Below are positions 1 through 6,780 of a stretch of 6,780 bases of DNA, piece after piece. A model generated the notes under the pieces. The model had not been told where the DNA came from. It saw only the letters and a list, made by a program, of their open reading frames with translations, and ran no database searches. Made by a program: the position numbers and the translations under genes. This stretch comes from Nitrospira sp. (GTDB lineage: Bacteria; Nitrospirota; Nitrospiria; Nitrospirales; Nitrospiraceae), in the NCBI GenBank assembly GCA_024998705.1, contig JACOEF010000152.1:1-6780 (forward strand). Reading direction: 5' to 3'. The number at the start of each line of letters is the position of its first letter. The stretch's first letter is position 1.

Positions 1-1462
1 CCCCCTCTTCGGTAAACTTGATGGCGTTGCCGACCAGGTTGGTGAGGATCTGGCGAATCCGTCCCGGATCTCCGAGCACGGTCCGAGGCGTTTGTGCGTC
101 GATCAGACCGACTAACTCCAAACGTCTGTTTTGGGAGGACGGAGCCAGTATATCCAACGTGTCTTCGATCGTCAGGCGGAGGTCGAACGGGATGTGTTCA
201 ATGGTGAATTTTCCGGCCTCGATCTTGGAGAAATCGAGGATGTCATTGATGATGCGCAGTAAGGATTCTCCGGAATGTTTGAGGGTATGCACATATTCTT
301 GTTGCTCGGGGGTCAGGGGCGTTTCGAGCAGCAAGGTCGTCATGCCGATGACCCCGTTCATCGGGGTCCTGATTTCATGACTCATCGTGGCCAAGAAGTC
401 CGTTTTTGCCTGCCCGGCCTTTACGGCCTGATCCCGGGCCTGTAGCAACTCGGCGTTCTTCGATTCGAGCTCTTCCGTGGCTTTTGACAGCTCGCGCTCA
501 GCCCGCTTTCGCGCCGTGGTGTCGACCACGGTCGTCAATGCCAGGGTTCCGTTCGGTGTGTCGATTGGATTCAGTCCAAGCTCGACAGGAAACTCCTGTC
601 CGTTCTTATGCAGACCAAAGAGTTCTCGGTCGTCCCCCATGGCGCGTGACGTGGGCGAGGAGAAGTACGCCGTGCGGTGAGCCGGATGGGTGGGACGAAA
701 TCGTGCCGGGATCAGCATTTCGATCGGCTTGCCGAGCATCTCTTCGCGGCTATAGCCGAACATCGTTTCGACCTGCTTGTTGACCAGCGTGATGGCGCCG
801 AGCGAGTTGACCATCAACATGCCGTTCGGTGCTGATTCTACCACTTGGCGGAACTGTGCCTCGGCTTGTTTGCGGGAAGAAATATCACGGACGATGCCGG
901 TGAACTTTCTGGAGCCATCGACGAGCATTTCACTCACGGCTAATTCCATGGGAAACGAGACGCGGTCATTCCGAAGCCCCAGAACCTCGCGTCCGATGCC
1001 GATGATCTTTTTCTGGCCCGATGCCAAATAGTTGTTCAGGTAGGTGTCGTGTTCGGTGTGATAGGGATTCGGCATCAGCATGTTCACGTTTCGACCGAGG
1101 AGTTGGTCCGCAGTGTATCCGAACATCCGGCTGGCAGCCGGGTTGACCGACTCGATGGTCCCCTGTTCGTTGATGACGATGATGCCATCCACCGCGGTGT
1201 CGACGAGTGCTCGAAGTCGGGCTTCGCTTCCCTGCCTGGCGGCTTCGGCCTGCTTCAAATCGGACACGTCAATATGGAGGACGACAGCGTAGCGGCGCTC
1301 TCCCACTCGCAGCGGAGCAACGATGACGCGAAACCATCGCGATGGGACCGGATCGGACATCATATATTCGCATGAGAAATCGTGGATCGTGCCGTCCAGA
1401 ATACGTCGAATCCCGCCCGCCACGTGCGTCCCATCCGGGTGGACTCCGACGGTGGCACACAC
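1..1462 (-). CDS. Downstream open part of HK2 (PAS-B, PAS-C, HisKA, start of HATPase_c), alternative reading if the amber is real
   Basis: This is the same locus as the interrupted HK2 gene, listed separately because it could still yield a kinase. After the amber codon the frame has in-frame restart candidates: GTG at 1460-1462, GTG at 1421-1423, and two consecutive ATG codons at 1358-1363. None has a strong Shine-Dalgarno sequence, so restart would depend on ribosomes ending nearby. A product begun here would lose the first half of PAS-A but keep the FixL-like PAS-B, PAS-C, the phospho-accepting H427 and the ATPase start. Whether it is made cannot be judged from sequence. The choice of 1462 as the upper limit is simply the first possible start after the stop. 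Confidence 0.4.
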   Translation of the reverse strand, partial: MCATVGVHPDGTHVAGGIRRILDGTIHDFSCEYMMSDPVPSRWFRVIVAPLRVGERRYAVVLHIDVSDLKQAEAARQGSEARLRALVDTAVDGIIVINEQGTIESVNPAASRMFGYTADQLLGRNVNMLMPNPYHTEHDTYLNNYLASGQKKIIGIGREVLGLRNDRVSFPMELAVSEMLVDGSRKFTGIVRDISSRKQAEAQFRQVVESAPNGMLMVNSLGAITLVNKQVETMFGYSREEMLGKPIEMLIPARFRPTHPAHRTAYFSSPTSRAMGDDRELFGLHKNGQEFPVELGLNPIDTPNGTLALTTVVDTTARKRAERELSKATEELESKNAELLQARDQAVKAGQAKTDFLATMSHEIRTPMNGVIGMTTLLLETPLTPEQQEYVHTLKHSGESLLRIINDILDFSKIEAGKFTIEHIPFDLRLTIEDTLDILAPSSQNRRLELVGLIDAQTPRTVLGDPGRIRQILTNLVGNAIKFTEEG

Positions 1463-1468
1463 CTGCAG

Positions 1469-1471
1469 CTA
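1469..1471 (-). other. In-frame amber codon (TAG) interrupting PAS-A of HK2
   Basis: The residues before it are NDSHRVGCN and after it LQVCATVGV, both typical of one continuous PAS domain whose relatives commonly read VGxNYLxVC. The Tyr codons TAC and TAT are each one third-position change from TAG. No shift of frame is needed: the same frame continues open for 489 codons to the window edge. HK1 also ends with TAG, so TAG acts as a normal stop here and reassignment is unlikely. Confidence 0.85.
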
Positions 1472-1657
1472 GTTGCAGCCGACACGATGGCTGTCGTTGG
1501 TCCAGCCGCTTGCGGATGCAAATCGTTCCCAGGATTCGTTGGCCGCCACAATCATTCCTTGGGTATCCAATAAGACGATGGCGGCCGGCAGCATGTTCAG
1601 GGGGCCGGCATCGCGGGGGGTGGCTTGCCGTCCTGACTGGAGGTGATGGGCGGACAT

Positions 1658-1674
1658 GAAAGAGGCTCCCTTTC
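1658..1674 (-). promoter_or_regulatory. Ribosome binding site for HK2 inside a 17-base HK1-HK2 spacer
   Basis: The whole gap between the HK1 stop codon and the HK2 ATG reads GAAAGGGAGCCTCTTTC in transcript sense. GGAG lies 8 bases before the ATG at 1655-1657, a good Shine-Dalgarno distance, and supports that start. The spacer can also fold into a 7-bp stem (GAAAGGG with CTCTTTC, one G-U pair) around a three-base loop, which would bury part of the ribosome site. Ribosomes finishing HK1 could open it, giving coupled translation; that is inference. No terminator or promoter fits in the gap, so the two kinases should share a transcript. Confidence 0.65.
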
Positions 1675-4600
1675 CTAGCCGGTCGTCCCGGTTGCGGTAC
1701 TATTGTTCCCAAGCCAGGTATCGAGTACTGTTTGCAGATCTTTCGGACGGATCGGTTTCGCCACGTAGTCATCCATCCCGGCGGCAAGGCAGCGCTCACG
1801 GTCGCCCTGCATGGCATTGGCCGTCATCGCGACGATGGGGGTATGGGCCGACCGGCCTTCCATTTTGCGAATCAGCGCGGTGGCTTCGAACCCGTCTACT
1901 TCCGGCATCTGGCAATCCATGAAAATGAGCGGGTATGGAGAGCGTTCGTGTGCCGCGACAGCTTCCTGGCCGTTCCCCGCCACATCCACTCGGTAGCCGA
2001 GTTTCTCCAGCATTTTGCAGGCCACTTTCTGATTGACGGCGTTGTCCTCCGCCAACAACAGGCGAGGCTTCGTGCCAGTCTGGGCTTCGGTTGGGGTATG
2101 CCGCGTGATCAATGGTGTGGCCTCGGAAATGGTCGGCGCGTTGGCCGGGGCGGGACCGTCCAGCAGGAGGCAGAGGCACTCCAGCAATTGTGCTTGCCGG
2201 AGCGGTTTCGTGAGGTAGGCGTCGATACCCAGCGCTTGTGCGGCGGTTCCGTCGCCTCGCCGACCGACCGTGGTGAGAATCACGAGGCGCAGACCGGCGG
2301 TTGCAGGGTCCTGTTTGAGCAACCTGGCCGTTTCGAATCCATCCGCATCGGAGAGGTGTAGCTCGATCAAGGCCAGGTCGAATGGCTTCTGCGTTAAGGC
2401 GGCTGCCCGAGCCAACGCGACGGCTTCGCGGCCGCTCTCCGTGCCTGTGCAATCCAATCCATGGGTTGTGAGTTCCTGCCACAGGGCCTGTCGGGCCGTC
2501 TTGTTCTGATCGACCAACAGAATGCGCCGGCCATGAATTTGGCGCCACGAGACGTCGGTGGATGGGGCGGCAAGAGTCGCTTCTGGAAACTGGGCCGTGA
2601 ACCAGAAGGTGCTGCCCTGTCCTGGGTGGCTCTCGACGCCGATCTCTCCGTGCATTTGAGTGACAAGTCGTTGGCAAATGGCGAGGCCCAGGCCGGTGCC
2701 TCCAAACCGCCGAGTGGTGGTGCTATCCGCGTGGACGAACGCCTGAAACAGTCGTGCCTGCGCTTCCTTCGTGATGCCGATACCGGTGTCGGTGATGGTA
2801 AATCGCAGGAGGTTTCTGCTGTCTTGTTCGTCGCGCGTGACATGTAGGAACACTTCGCCTTTGTGGGTGAACTTGATGGCGTTGCCGACGAGATTAACGA
2901 GAATTTGACGGAGTCGTCCGGGATCGCCGACCACACCAGAAGGGACGCCGGCATCGACGAGTCCGATCAACTCCAGCCCTTTGCTCTGCGCCTGCTCCGC
3001 GAGGAGGTCCATCGCGTCTTCCACGGTCATCCGGAGGTCGAACGGCAGCGCTTCAAACTGCAGTTTGCCGGCTTCAATCTTGGAGAAGTCGAGAATATCG
3101 TTGACCAGTGTCAGGAGGCTGTCGCTGGACCGGCGGACCGTAGCGGCGAACTCATGCTGTTCCGAAGTGAGGGGCGTATCGAGCAGGAGCCCCGTCATCC
3201 CGATGATGGCGTTCATCGGAGTCCGGATTTCGTGGCTCATGGTGGCGAGGAAGTCGGCTTTGAGCTGGACGGCTTGCAGGGCCTCGTCCCGCGCCAGGGC
3301 GAGTTCGGCGTTCTTGCGCGCCAGTTCATGCGCGGCCTGCGAGAGAGCATTTTCCGCGGATTTTCGGCTGGTGATATCTTTTCCGATCGCCAGAAACCCG
3401 GTCGTAACACCATCATTGTTCCGGAGCCGGGTGATGGTGACTAAGACGATCAGGCGTCGTCCGTCTTTCCGGGTGTACGTCCATTCACGCTCATCGAACC
3501 CGCCTCGCTTGATATTTTCGGTCAAGGCCTCGAGTCCTTGAATCCGGCGTTGGTACAACTCACCCAGCTTCTTGGCTTGGAGGTCGATTTCCTCGGGTAG
3601 GTGAATCGAGGTGAGCGACCGTTGTCCGATCATTTCTGCGGCGGAGTACCCGAGCATCTCTGCCGCGCCGGTGTTGAAGGTCGTAATCATCCCCTCGCTG
3701 TTGGTGGCGATGATGGACACAGTGCTCGCGCTGGCGAGGATGGTTTGCAGTTGCAGGTTGGTGGCGAGGAGCGCCCGTTCCAGATCTTTGCGGGCGCGGA
3801 TATCGGTTGCGATGAACTGGATCGCCGTTTTCCCTTCAAAGGTGACCGTGGCTGCTGCAAGGTCGGCCTCAATGATCGAGCCATCGAGCCCGATGAGCAG
3901 CTCATTGATTAACTGCCCGGTTTCTCCGTTTGAGAGGATCGAGGCGATTTTTCTCTGTACATTTATCTGTGACTGCGGATGGATCATGGACAGAAGCGGC
4001 CTGCCGAACAGTTGCGAGCGACTCAGCGCGCCCAACAATTTCACGCAGGCGGTGTTGGTGAAGACAATTTTCCCTTCACAATCAACGAATATGGCGTGGG
4101 GCGATAATTCCACGAGTGATCGGTGGCGTCGCTCGCTGGCGCGGAGGTTCTCCTCCAGCTGTTTGGAATCGGTAATGTCCTGGGCGATTCCCGCAATTCG
4201 GTAGGTTTCGCCTTCCGGATCTCGAATGGAAAAGCTGCGGTCCCGAATCCAGCGCACCCGCCCGCTCGGTGTGATAATTCGATACTCCTCGTCGTAGGGT
4301 AGGTGGGCCTGACAGGCTGCGGCAGTGCTGACGCGTGCGCGGTCCTCCGGATGGACGTGATCGATCCAGAGCGCCGGATTCGCATAGAGGCGTTCCTTGG
4401 GACATTCCCAGATGGTCTCAAAGGCGGGGCTGACGTAGAGGAGTCGGCTTTTATCATGCGAGGTGAGCCAAAAGACGGCATCGATATGCTCGGCCAATTG
4501 CCGGAAGCGTTCTTCACTTTCTCGGAGGGTCGCTTCCATTCGCTTTCGTTCGGAAACGTCGCGGAGCATGCCCGTATACTTTTTCTCCGTTCCGATCTGC

Positions 4601-6546
4601 ATCTCACTGACGGACACGTGCACATCGAGCAGGTGTCCGTTCTTGTGCTGGGCGGGGACTTCGCGGCCGCTGCCGATAATGACCCGTTTCCCGGTCACCA
4701 GATAGTTCGCCAGATACTGATCGTGGTGTTCTCGATAGAGCGAGGGCATGATCATGGAAATGTTTTTCCCGATCAACTCCTGTTCCTGGTATCCGAGCAA
4801 ATTCAGCAGGGCGGTGTTGGCGCATTCGATGCGGCCACGCCCGTCGATCACCAGAATGCCTTCGATCGCGCTTTCGAAGATCGAGCGCATTCTGGTCTCG
4901 CTGTCCCGCCAAGCGTGCTCGGCTCGGGTGTAGTCGGTGATGTCCAGCACGGTTCCGGTCATACTCACCGGTTGTCCGTCGTGATCGCGATGGACGACTC
5001 CACGACAACTGATGTGCCGAACCTCGCTGTTGGGACGGAGAATCCGGCAATCGATGTTATAGGGAATATTGTGCTTCAGCGCCGCCTCCCCAGCTTGCTT
5101 GACGCGGTCGGCATCGTCCGGATGCAACGCCGTCAGGAAGGTGGCGTAGGTGGGGCCGGTGTGGCTCGGATCGAGGCCGAAGATCCGGCATTGTTCGTCG
5201 GACCATTGTGCTGTACCGGTCGCAATATTCCAGTCCCAAAACCCAAGGTGGGCGAGGGCCTGCACTTCGTCCAGGGCCTGTTGTTTGGTCATCAGCTCTT
5301 TTTGCGAGCGAGTCTGCGCGGCCTCCAGTTCCTTCCGGGCTGTAATGTCGAGATGAATTCCGGTGGCTCGTAACGGGGCGCCCGTGGCGTCCCGCTCGAC
5401 GACGCGCCCGCTGTCGAAGATCCAACGCCAGGTGCCGGACTTGTGTCGCAAGCGATGTTCGCTGGAATAGGCGGGCGTGTCTCCGCGGAGGTGCGCCGTA
5501 ACCAGGGCCATCACCGATGGGAGGTCATCCGGGTGCACCAATTGTTCCCAGGTTCGGACATGGGGTTCGAGCTCGTCGAGGTGATACCCGAGCATGCTGG
5601 CCCATCGTTCGTTGAAGCTCACGTGTCCGGTAGAAATATCCCAGTCCCAAGTGCCCATTTGGGCACCATGCACAATCAGCTCCATTCGATCGGCTTGCGC
5701 GCTTACGGTCTGTTCATGCACGGTGAGGAGTCGTTCCAGGTCGGCGATGCGCGACTGCAGATATGCGGCAGGAGGGAGATCCGTGTTGTCCCGGATGGTC
5801 TCCTGCGGGGGAACGGCGGTGGAAGGCGTGGACATGGTGTTTACATGGGAGGAGAGGGCAATTTGTGCGGACAGCGCGAGCGGTTTGAAGAGCTCTGCGG
5901 TGCCTTGAGGAATGAAGTCTTTGCTGAACAGAATAATAGAAAATAGTTCGCCGTCCGGGAGTGGTGCGCCGAATCCCAACACCGAGCGGATGCCATACGT
6001 GCGCACGAATTCTTCCTGTGACGGCACAAAGGGGCTTCCCTCGGCCTGAGGAATGTGAAAGACGTTAAACGACTGTTCACGGGCGTCGAGCAACAGGCTT
6101 CGGTCTGGGCGTGTGAGGTGAGGAAGCGAGGCGCCCAGCTGTTGGAACAGTTGGCTGAACATGGGCAGCTGTTCGACGGCCTCCGGGGAGCCGAGCGGGA
6201 TGACGCGGAAGCGGCTCGACAGCGTCGGGTCATTCCACCCGGGGACCACTCCTGCGCTGGCCAGCAGAGTGAGGCATGTCAGAGAAGTGGAAGGGGGTGT
6301 GTTTCCGAGCCGGATGTCAGCCAGGGCTCGAAGGTCCGGTGTCAGCCGGCTATAGGGGGTCGTTTTGAAGAGCCGGACCAGACTACAGGCCGGTTCTCCG
6401 GATCGGCCCATGGTCAACGAGGTGTAGAGATGGCGGACGAGGCGATCCGCGACTTGCTCAAGACTGGTCGCGTCTGCGCCCAGGCGACGAAATGCGGCGC
6501 CGCAGGCGGTCATGTCGCGAAGTTGGAACGATCGCAGATGGTGCAT
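1675..6546 (-). CDS. Soluble hybrid sensor histidine kinase with GAF-like N-terminus, six PAS domains and two receivers (HK1)
   Basis: A 1623-residue protein, complete in the window. Visible order: GAF-like N-terminal module (about 1-235); PAS1 (286-408) and PAS2 (430-540), both with GxWDW openings; PAS3 (553-668), FixL-like with H608 and R628; PAS4 (680-797); PAS5 (805-920); PAS6 (930-1062); a short coiled-coil linker; HisKA with the autophosphorylated His at H1105 (SHEIRTPMN); HATPase_c with N-box N1222, G1 box DTGIGI (1253-1258) and G2 box GGTGLGL (1282-1288); receiver 1 (1340-1460); receiver 2 (1494-1615) with E1500/D1501, D1544, T1575 and K1597. Receiver 1 has Glu (E1395) at the phospho-acceptor position and Q1347 in the acidic pocket, so it probably cannot be phosphorylated. 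There is no HPt domain and no membrane segment, so it should act in the cytoplasm, using ATP to phosphorylate itself and then receiver 2 or an outside partner. The start is uncertain: ATG at 6546 has AGGA only one base away and an in-frame TAG two codons upstream; Met12 (6511-6513) is the alternative and fits the remembered start of relatives. Confidence 0.95.
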   Translation of the reverse strand: MHHLRSFQLRDMTACGAAFRRLGADATSLEQVADRLVRHLYTSLTMGRSGEPACSLVRLFKTTPYSRLTPDLRALADIRLGNTPPSTSLTCLTLLASAGVVPGWNDPTLSSRFRVIPLGSPEAVEQLPMFSQLFQQLGASLPHLTRPDRSLLLDAREQSFNVFHIPQAEGSPFVPSQEEFVRTYGIRSVLGFGAPLPDGELFSIILFSKDFIPQGTAELFKPLALSAQIALSSHVNTMSTPSTAVPPQETIRDNTDLPPAAYLQSRIADLERLLTVHEQTVSAQADRMELIVHGAQMGTWDWDISTGHVSFNERWASMLGYHLDELEPHVRTWEQLVHPDDLPSVMALVTAHLRGDTPAYSSEHRLRHKSGTWRWIFDSGRVVERDATGAPLRATGIHLDITARKELEAAQTRSQKELMTKQQALDEVQALAHLGFWDWNIATGTAQWSDEQCRIFGLDPSHTGPTYATFLTALHPDDADRVKQAGEAALKHNIPYNIDCRILRPNSEVRHISCRGVVHRDHDGQPVSMTGTVLDITDYTRAEHAWRDSETRMRSIFESAIEGILVIDGRGRIECANTALLNLLGYQEQELIGKNISMIMPSLYREHHDQYLANYLVTGKRVIIGSGREVPAQHKNGHLLDVHVSVSEMQIGTEKKYTGMLRDVSERKRMEATLRESEERFRQLAEHIDAVFWLTSHDKSRLLYVSPAFETIWECPKERLYANPALWIDHVHPEDRARVSTAAACQAHLPYDEEYRIITPSGRVRWIRDRSFSIRDPEGETYRIAGIAQDITDSKQLEENLRASERRHRSLVELSPHAIFVDCEGKIVFTNTACVKLLGALSRSQLFGRPLLSMIHPQSQINVQRKIASILSNGETGQLINELLIGLDGSIIEADLAAATVTFEGKTAIQFIATDIRARKDLERALLATNLQLQTILASASTVSIIATNSEGMITTFNTGAAEMLGYSAAEMIGQRSLTSIHLPEEIDLQAKKLGELYQRRIQGLEALTENIKRGGFDEREWTYTRKDGRRLIVLVTITRLRNNDGVTTGFLAIGKDITSRKSAENALSQAAHELARKNAELALARDEALQAVQLKADFLATMSHEIRTPMNAIIGMTGLLLDTPLTSEQHEFAATVRRSSDSLLTLVNDILDFSKIEAGKLQFEALPFDLRMTVEDAMDLLAEQAQSKGLELIGLVDAGVPSGVVGDPGRLRQILVNLVGNAIKFTHKGEVFLHVTRDEQDSRNLLRFTITDTGIGITKEAQARLFQAFVHADSTTTRRFGGTGLGLAICQRLVTQMHGEIGVESHPGQGSTFWFTAQFPEATLAAPSTDVSWRQIHGRRILLVDQNKTARQALWQELTTHGLDCTGTESGREAVALARAAALTQKPFDLALIELHLSDADGFETARLLKQDPATAGLRLVILTTVGRRGDGTAAQALGIDAYLTKPLRQAQLLECLCLLLDGPAPANAPTISEATPLITRHTPTEAQTGTKPRLLLAEDNAVNQKVACKMLEKLGYRVDVAGNGQEAVAAHERSPYPLIFMDCQMPEVDGFEATALIRKMEGRSAHTPIVAMTANAMQGDRERCLAAGMDDYVAKPIRPKDLQTVLDTWLGNNSTATGTTG

Positions 6547-6608
6547 GTCCTACAGGCGATTCCGCGAGGGCAAAGCGTAAGCGTAGACACTTTGTCGGTG
6601 CGCGGAAG

Positions 6609-6626
6609 GAGGAACTTGAGCTCCTC
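6609..6626 (-). other. Short hairpin in the regulator-HK1 intergenic gap
   Basis: In transcript sense this reads GAGGAGC-TCAA-GTTCCTC, a 7-bp stem with one G-U pair and a four-base loop, starting 27 bases after the regulator's stop codon. It is not followed by a T-run (the next bases are CTTCCGCG), so it does not qualify as a standard intrinsic terminator. It could be a weak attenuating or mRNA-protecting structure, or chance in GC-rich sequence. The rest of the 107-base gap (6547-6653) shows no convincing -35/-10 pair that I can pick out. Confidence 0.25.
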
Positions 6627-6653
6627 ACCATCGTGAGTTCGGCCAGATCGCGA

Positions 6654-6780
6654 TCAGGGAATGGTTTTGAGGTAAAAGGCGGCGGCTTGCGACCTCCTGC
6701 TGAGGTGGAGTTTTGAATACACATTGGCCAAATAGTTCTTCACCGTCTTGTCGCTCAAGCCGAGTTCGGCCGCGATTTCC
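6654..6780 (-). CDS. LuxR/GerE-type DNA-binding domain, C-terminal end (probable NarL/FixJ-family response regulator), partial
   Basis: Only the last 41 codons are in the window; the frame enters from the right edge and ends at TGA (6654-6656). The visible part is most of a GerE-type helix-turn-helix. EIAAELGLSDKTVKNYLANV gives the scaffold helix, the turn at LSDKT and the recognition helix. It is followed by the dimerisation-helix pattern YSKLHL and by SRRSQAAAFYL, the usual end of the fold. In NarL/FixJ regulators this domain follows a receiver and binds target promoters once the receiver is phosphorylated. The receiver itself would lie outside the window, so a stand-alone LuxR-type regulator cannot be excluded. 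The gene lies 107 bases upstream of HK1 on the same strand, making it a plausible response-regulator partner of the kinases; that pairing is inferred from position only. The HTH assignment is firm, the full-length class less so. Confidence 0.85.
   Translation of the reverse strand, partial: EIAAELGLSDKTVKNYLANVYSKLHLSRRSQAAAFYLKTIP

Larger units (their letters stand above)
1..1657 (-). pseudogene. Multi-PAS sensor histidine kinase (HK2), interrupted by one in-frame amber codon; 3' end beyond the window
   Basis: Starting at ATG 1657, 552 codons are visible, and the frame stays open apart from TAG at codon 63 (1469-1471). Domains: PAS-A (about 18-135, broken by the stop), PAS-B (146-265, FixL-like with H203 and R223), PAS-C (268-387), a coiled coil (388-418), HisKA with H427 in SHEIRTPMN, and the start of HATPase_c with the N-box Asn at N544, after which the window ends. 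The G boxes and any receiver lie outside. The kinase core closely resembles that of HK1 (shared ILDFSKIEAG, PFDLR and LGDPGR-like stretches), so the two are tandem paralogues. No membrane segment is seen. The stop sits inside PAS-A where related domains usually read NYLxVC, so a Tyr codon probably changed by one base. It may be a true nonsense mutation or a base-calling error; if the latter, this is an intact kinase gene. Classing it as a pseudogene is therefore provisional. Confidence 0.75.

Noticed and set aside
497..856. Haem binding by HK2 PAS-C, which also has an MLIP...RPTHPAHR stretch like DosP.
   Set aside because: This motif belongs to a very common PAS subtype followed by a GxELFGxxKDG-like segment, mostly without haem, and the FixL spacing and IGIGR context are missing.
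1469..1471. Amber recoding such as pyrrolysine insertion or suppression in HK2.
   Set aside because: HK1 terminates with TAG at 1675-1677, no downstream insertion element is evident, and a sensor PAS domain is not a known site for such recoding; a point mutation or base error is simpler.
1269..1817. Minus-strand open frame of 182 codons bridging the end of HK1 and the start of HK2.
   Set aside because: It runs in another frame over receiver 2, the spacer and PAS-A, whose real frames encode clear domains; its Arg/Pro-rich product looks like an off-frame translation.
4303..5373. Plus-strand open frame of 356 codons antisense to HK1.
   Set aside because: It lies opposite conserved PAS-domain coding sequence, shows no recognisable domain, and is one of many antisense open frames expected in GC-rich coding DNA.
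6574..6585. Tandem hexamer (TACGCT twice in transcript sense) upstream of HK1, considered as a -10 element or regulator site.
   Set aside because: No matching -35 box at a proper spacing, and two copies of six bases are weak evidence.
6646..6655. Perfect 10-base palindrome GATCGCGATC overlapping the regulator's stop codon.
   Set aside because: Too short and too GC-rich to call an operator, with no second copy noticed nearby.
6458..6724. Minus-strand open frame of 88 codons across the regulator-HK1 gap.
   Set aside because: It overlaps the regulator's HTH-coding end and the HK1 N-terminus out of frame, and its product is low-complexity with no known motif.

Overview
The window holds a compact, minus-strand block of two-component signalling genes. 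Reading in the direction of transcription (high to low coordinates) it contains three things. First is the last 41 codons of a LuxR/GerE-type helix-turn-helix protein, probably a NarL/FixJ-class response regulator, entering from the right edge. Second is a complete 1623-residue soluble hybrid histidine kinase, called HK1 here: a GAF-like N-terminal module, six PAS domains, HisKA, HATPase_c and two receiver domains. Third is a paralogous multi-PAS histidine kinase, HK2, that starts 17 bases after HK1 stops and runs off the left edge inside its ATPase domain. I see no credible gene on the plus strand. The many plus-strand open frames are antisense shadows of these GC-rich kinases.

No RNA gene, IS element, CRISPR array or phage feature is visible. 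The sequence is GC-rich by eye. The density of multi-PAS hybrid kinases and the HK1 N-terminus (an MTACGAAFRRLG-like opening and a GIRSVLGFG motif) recall kinases I associate with Nitrospira and relatives. That taxonomic call is an inference from memory, not a search.

HK1 and HK2 lie in one orientation with a short spacer carrying a Shine-Dalgarno sequence, so they are probably co-transcribed. The 107-base gap before HK1 does not exclude the regulator gene from the same transcript, and that regulator is a candidate output partner. Neither kinase shows a membrane segment in the visible part, so both should sense cytoplasmic cues. Each has one PAS domain aligning with the haem-binding PAS of FixL, including the proximal His and the distal Arg exactly 20 residues apart, which suggests possible oxygen or redox-gas sensing.

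Three points deserve attention. (1) HK2 carries a single in-frame amber codon (1469-1471) at a position where its PAS relatives usually have Tyr; the frame is otherwise open to the window edge. (2) The first receiver of HK1 has Glu where the phospho-accepting Asp should be and has lost one acidic-pocket residue, while the second receiver is intact. (3) Both kinases carry the FixL-like PAS. I found no clear sign of a wholly new type of system; this looks like an elaborate member of known signalling families.
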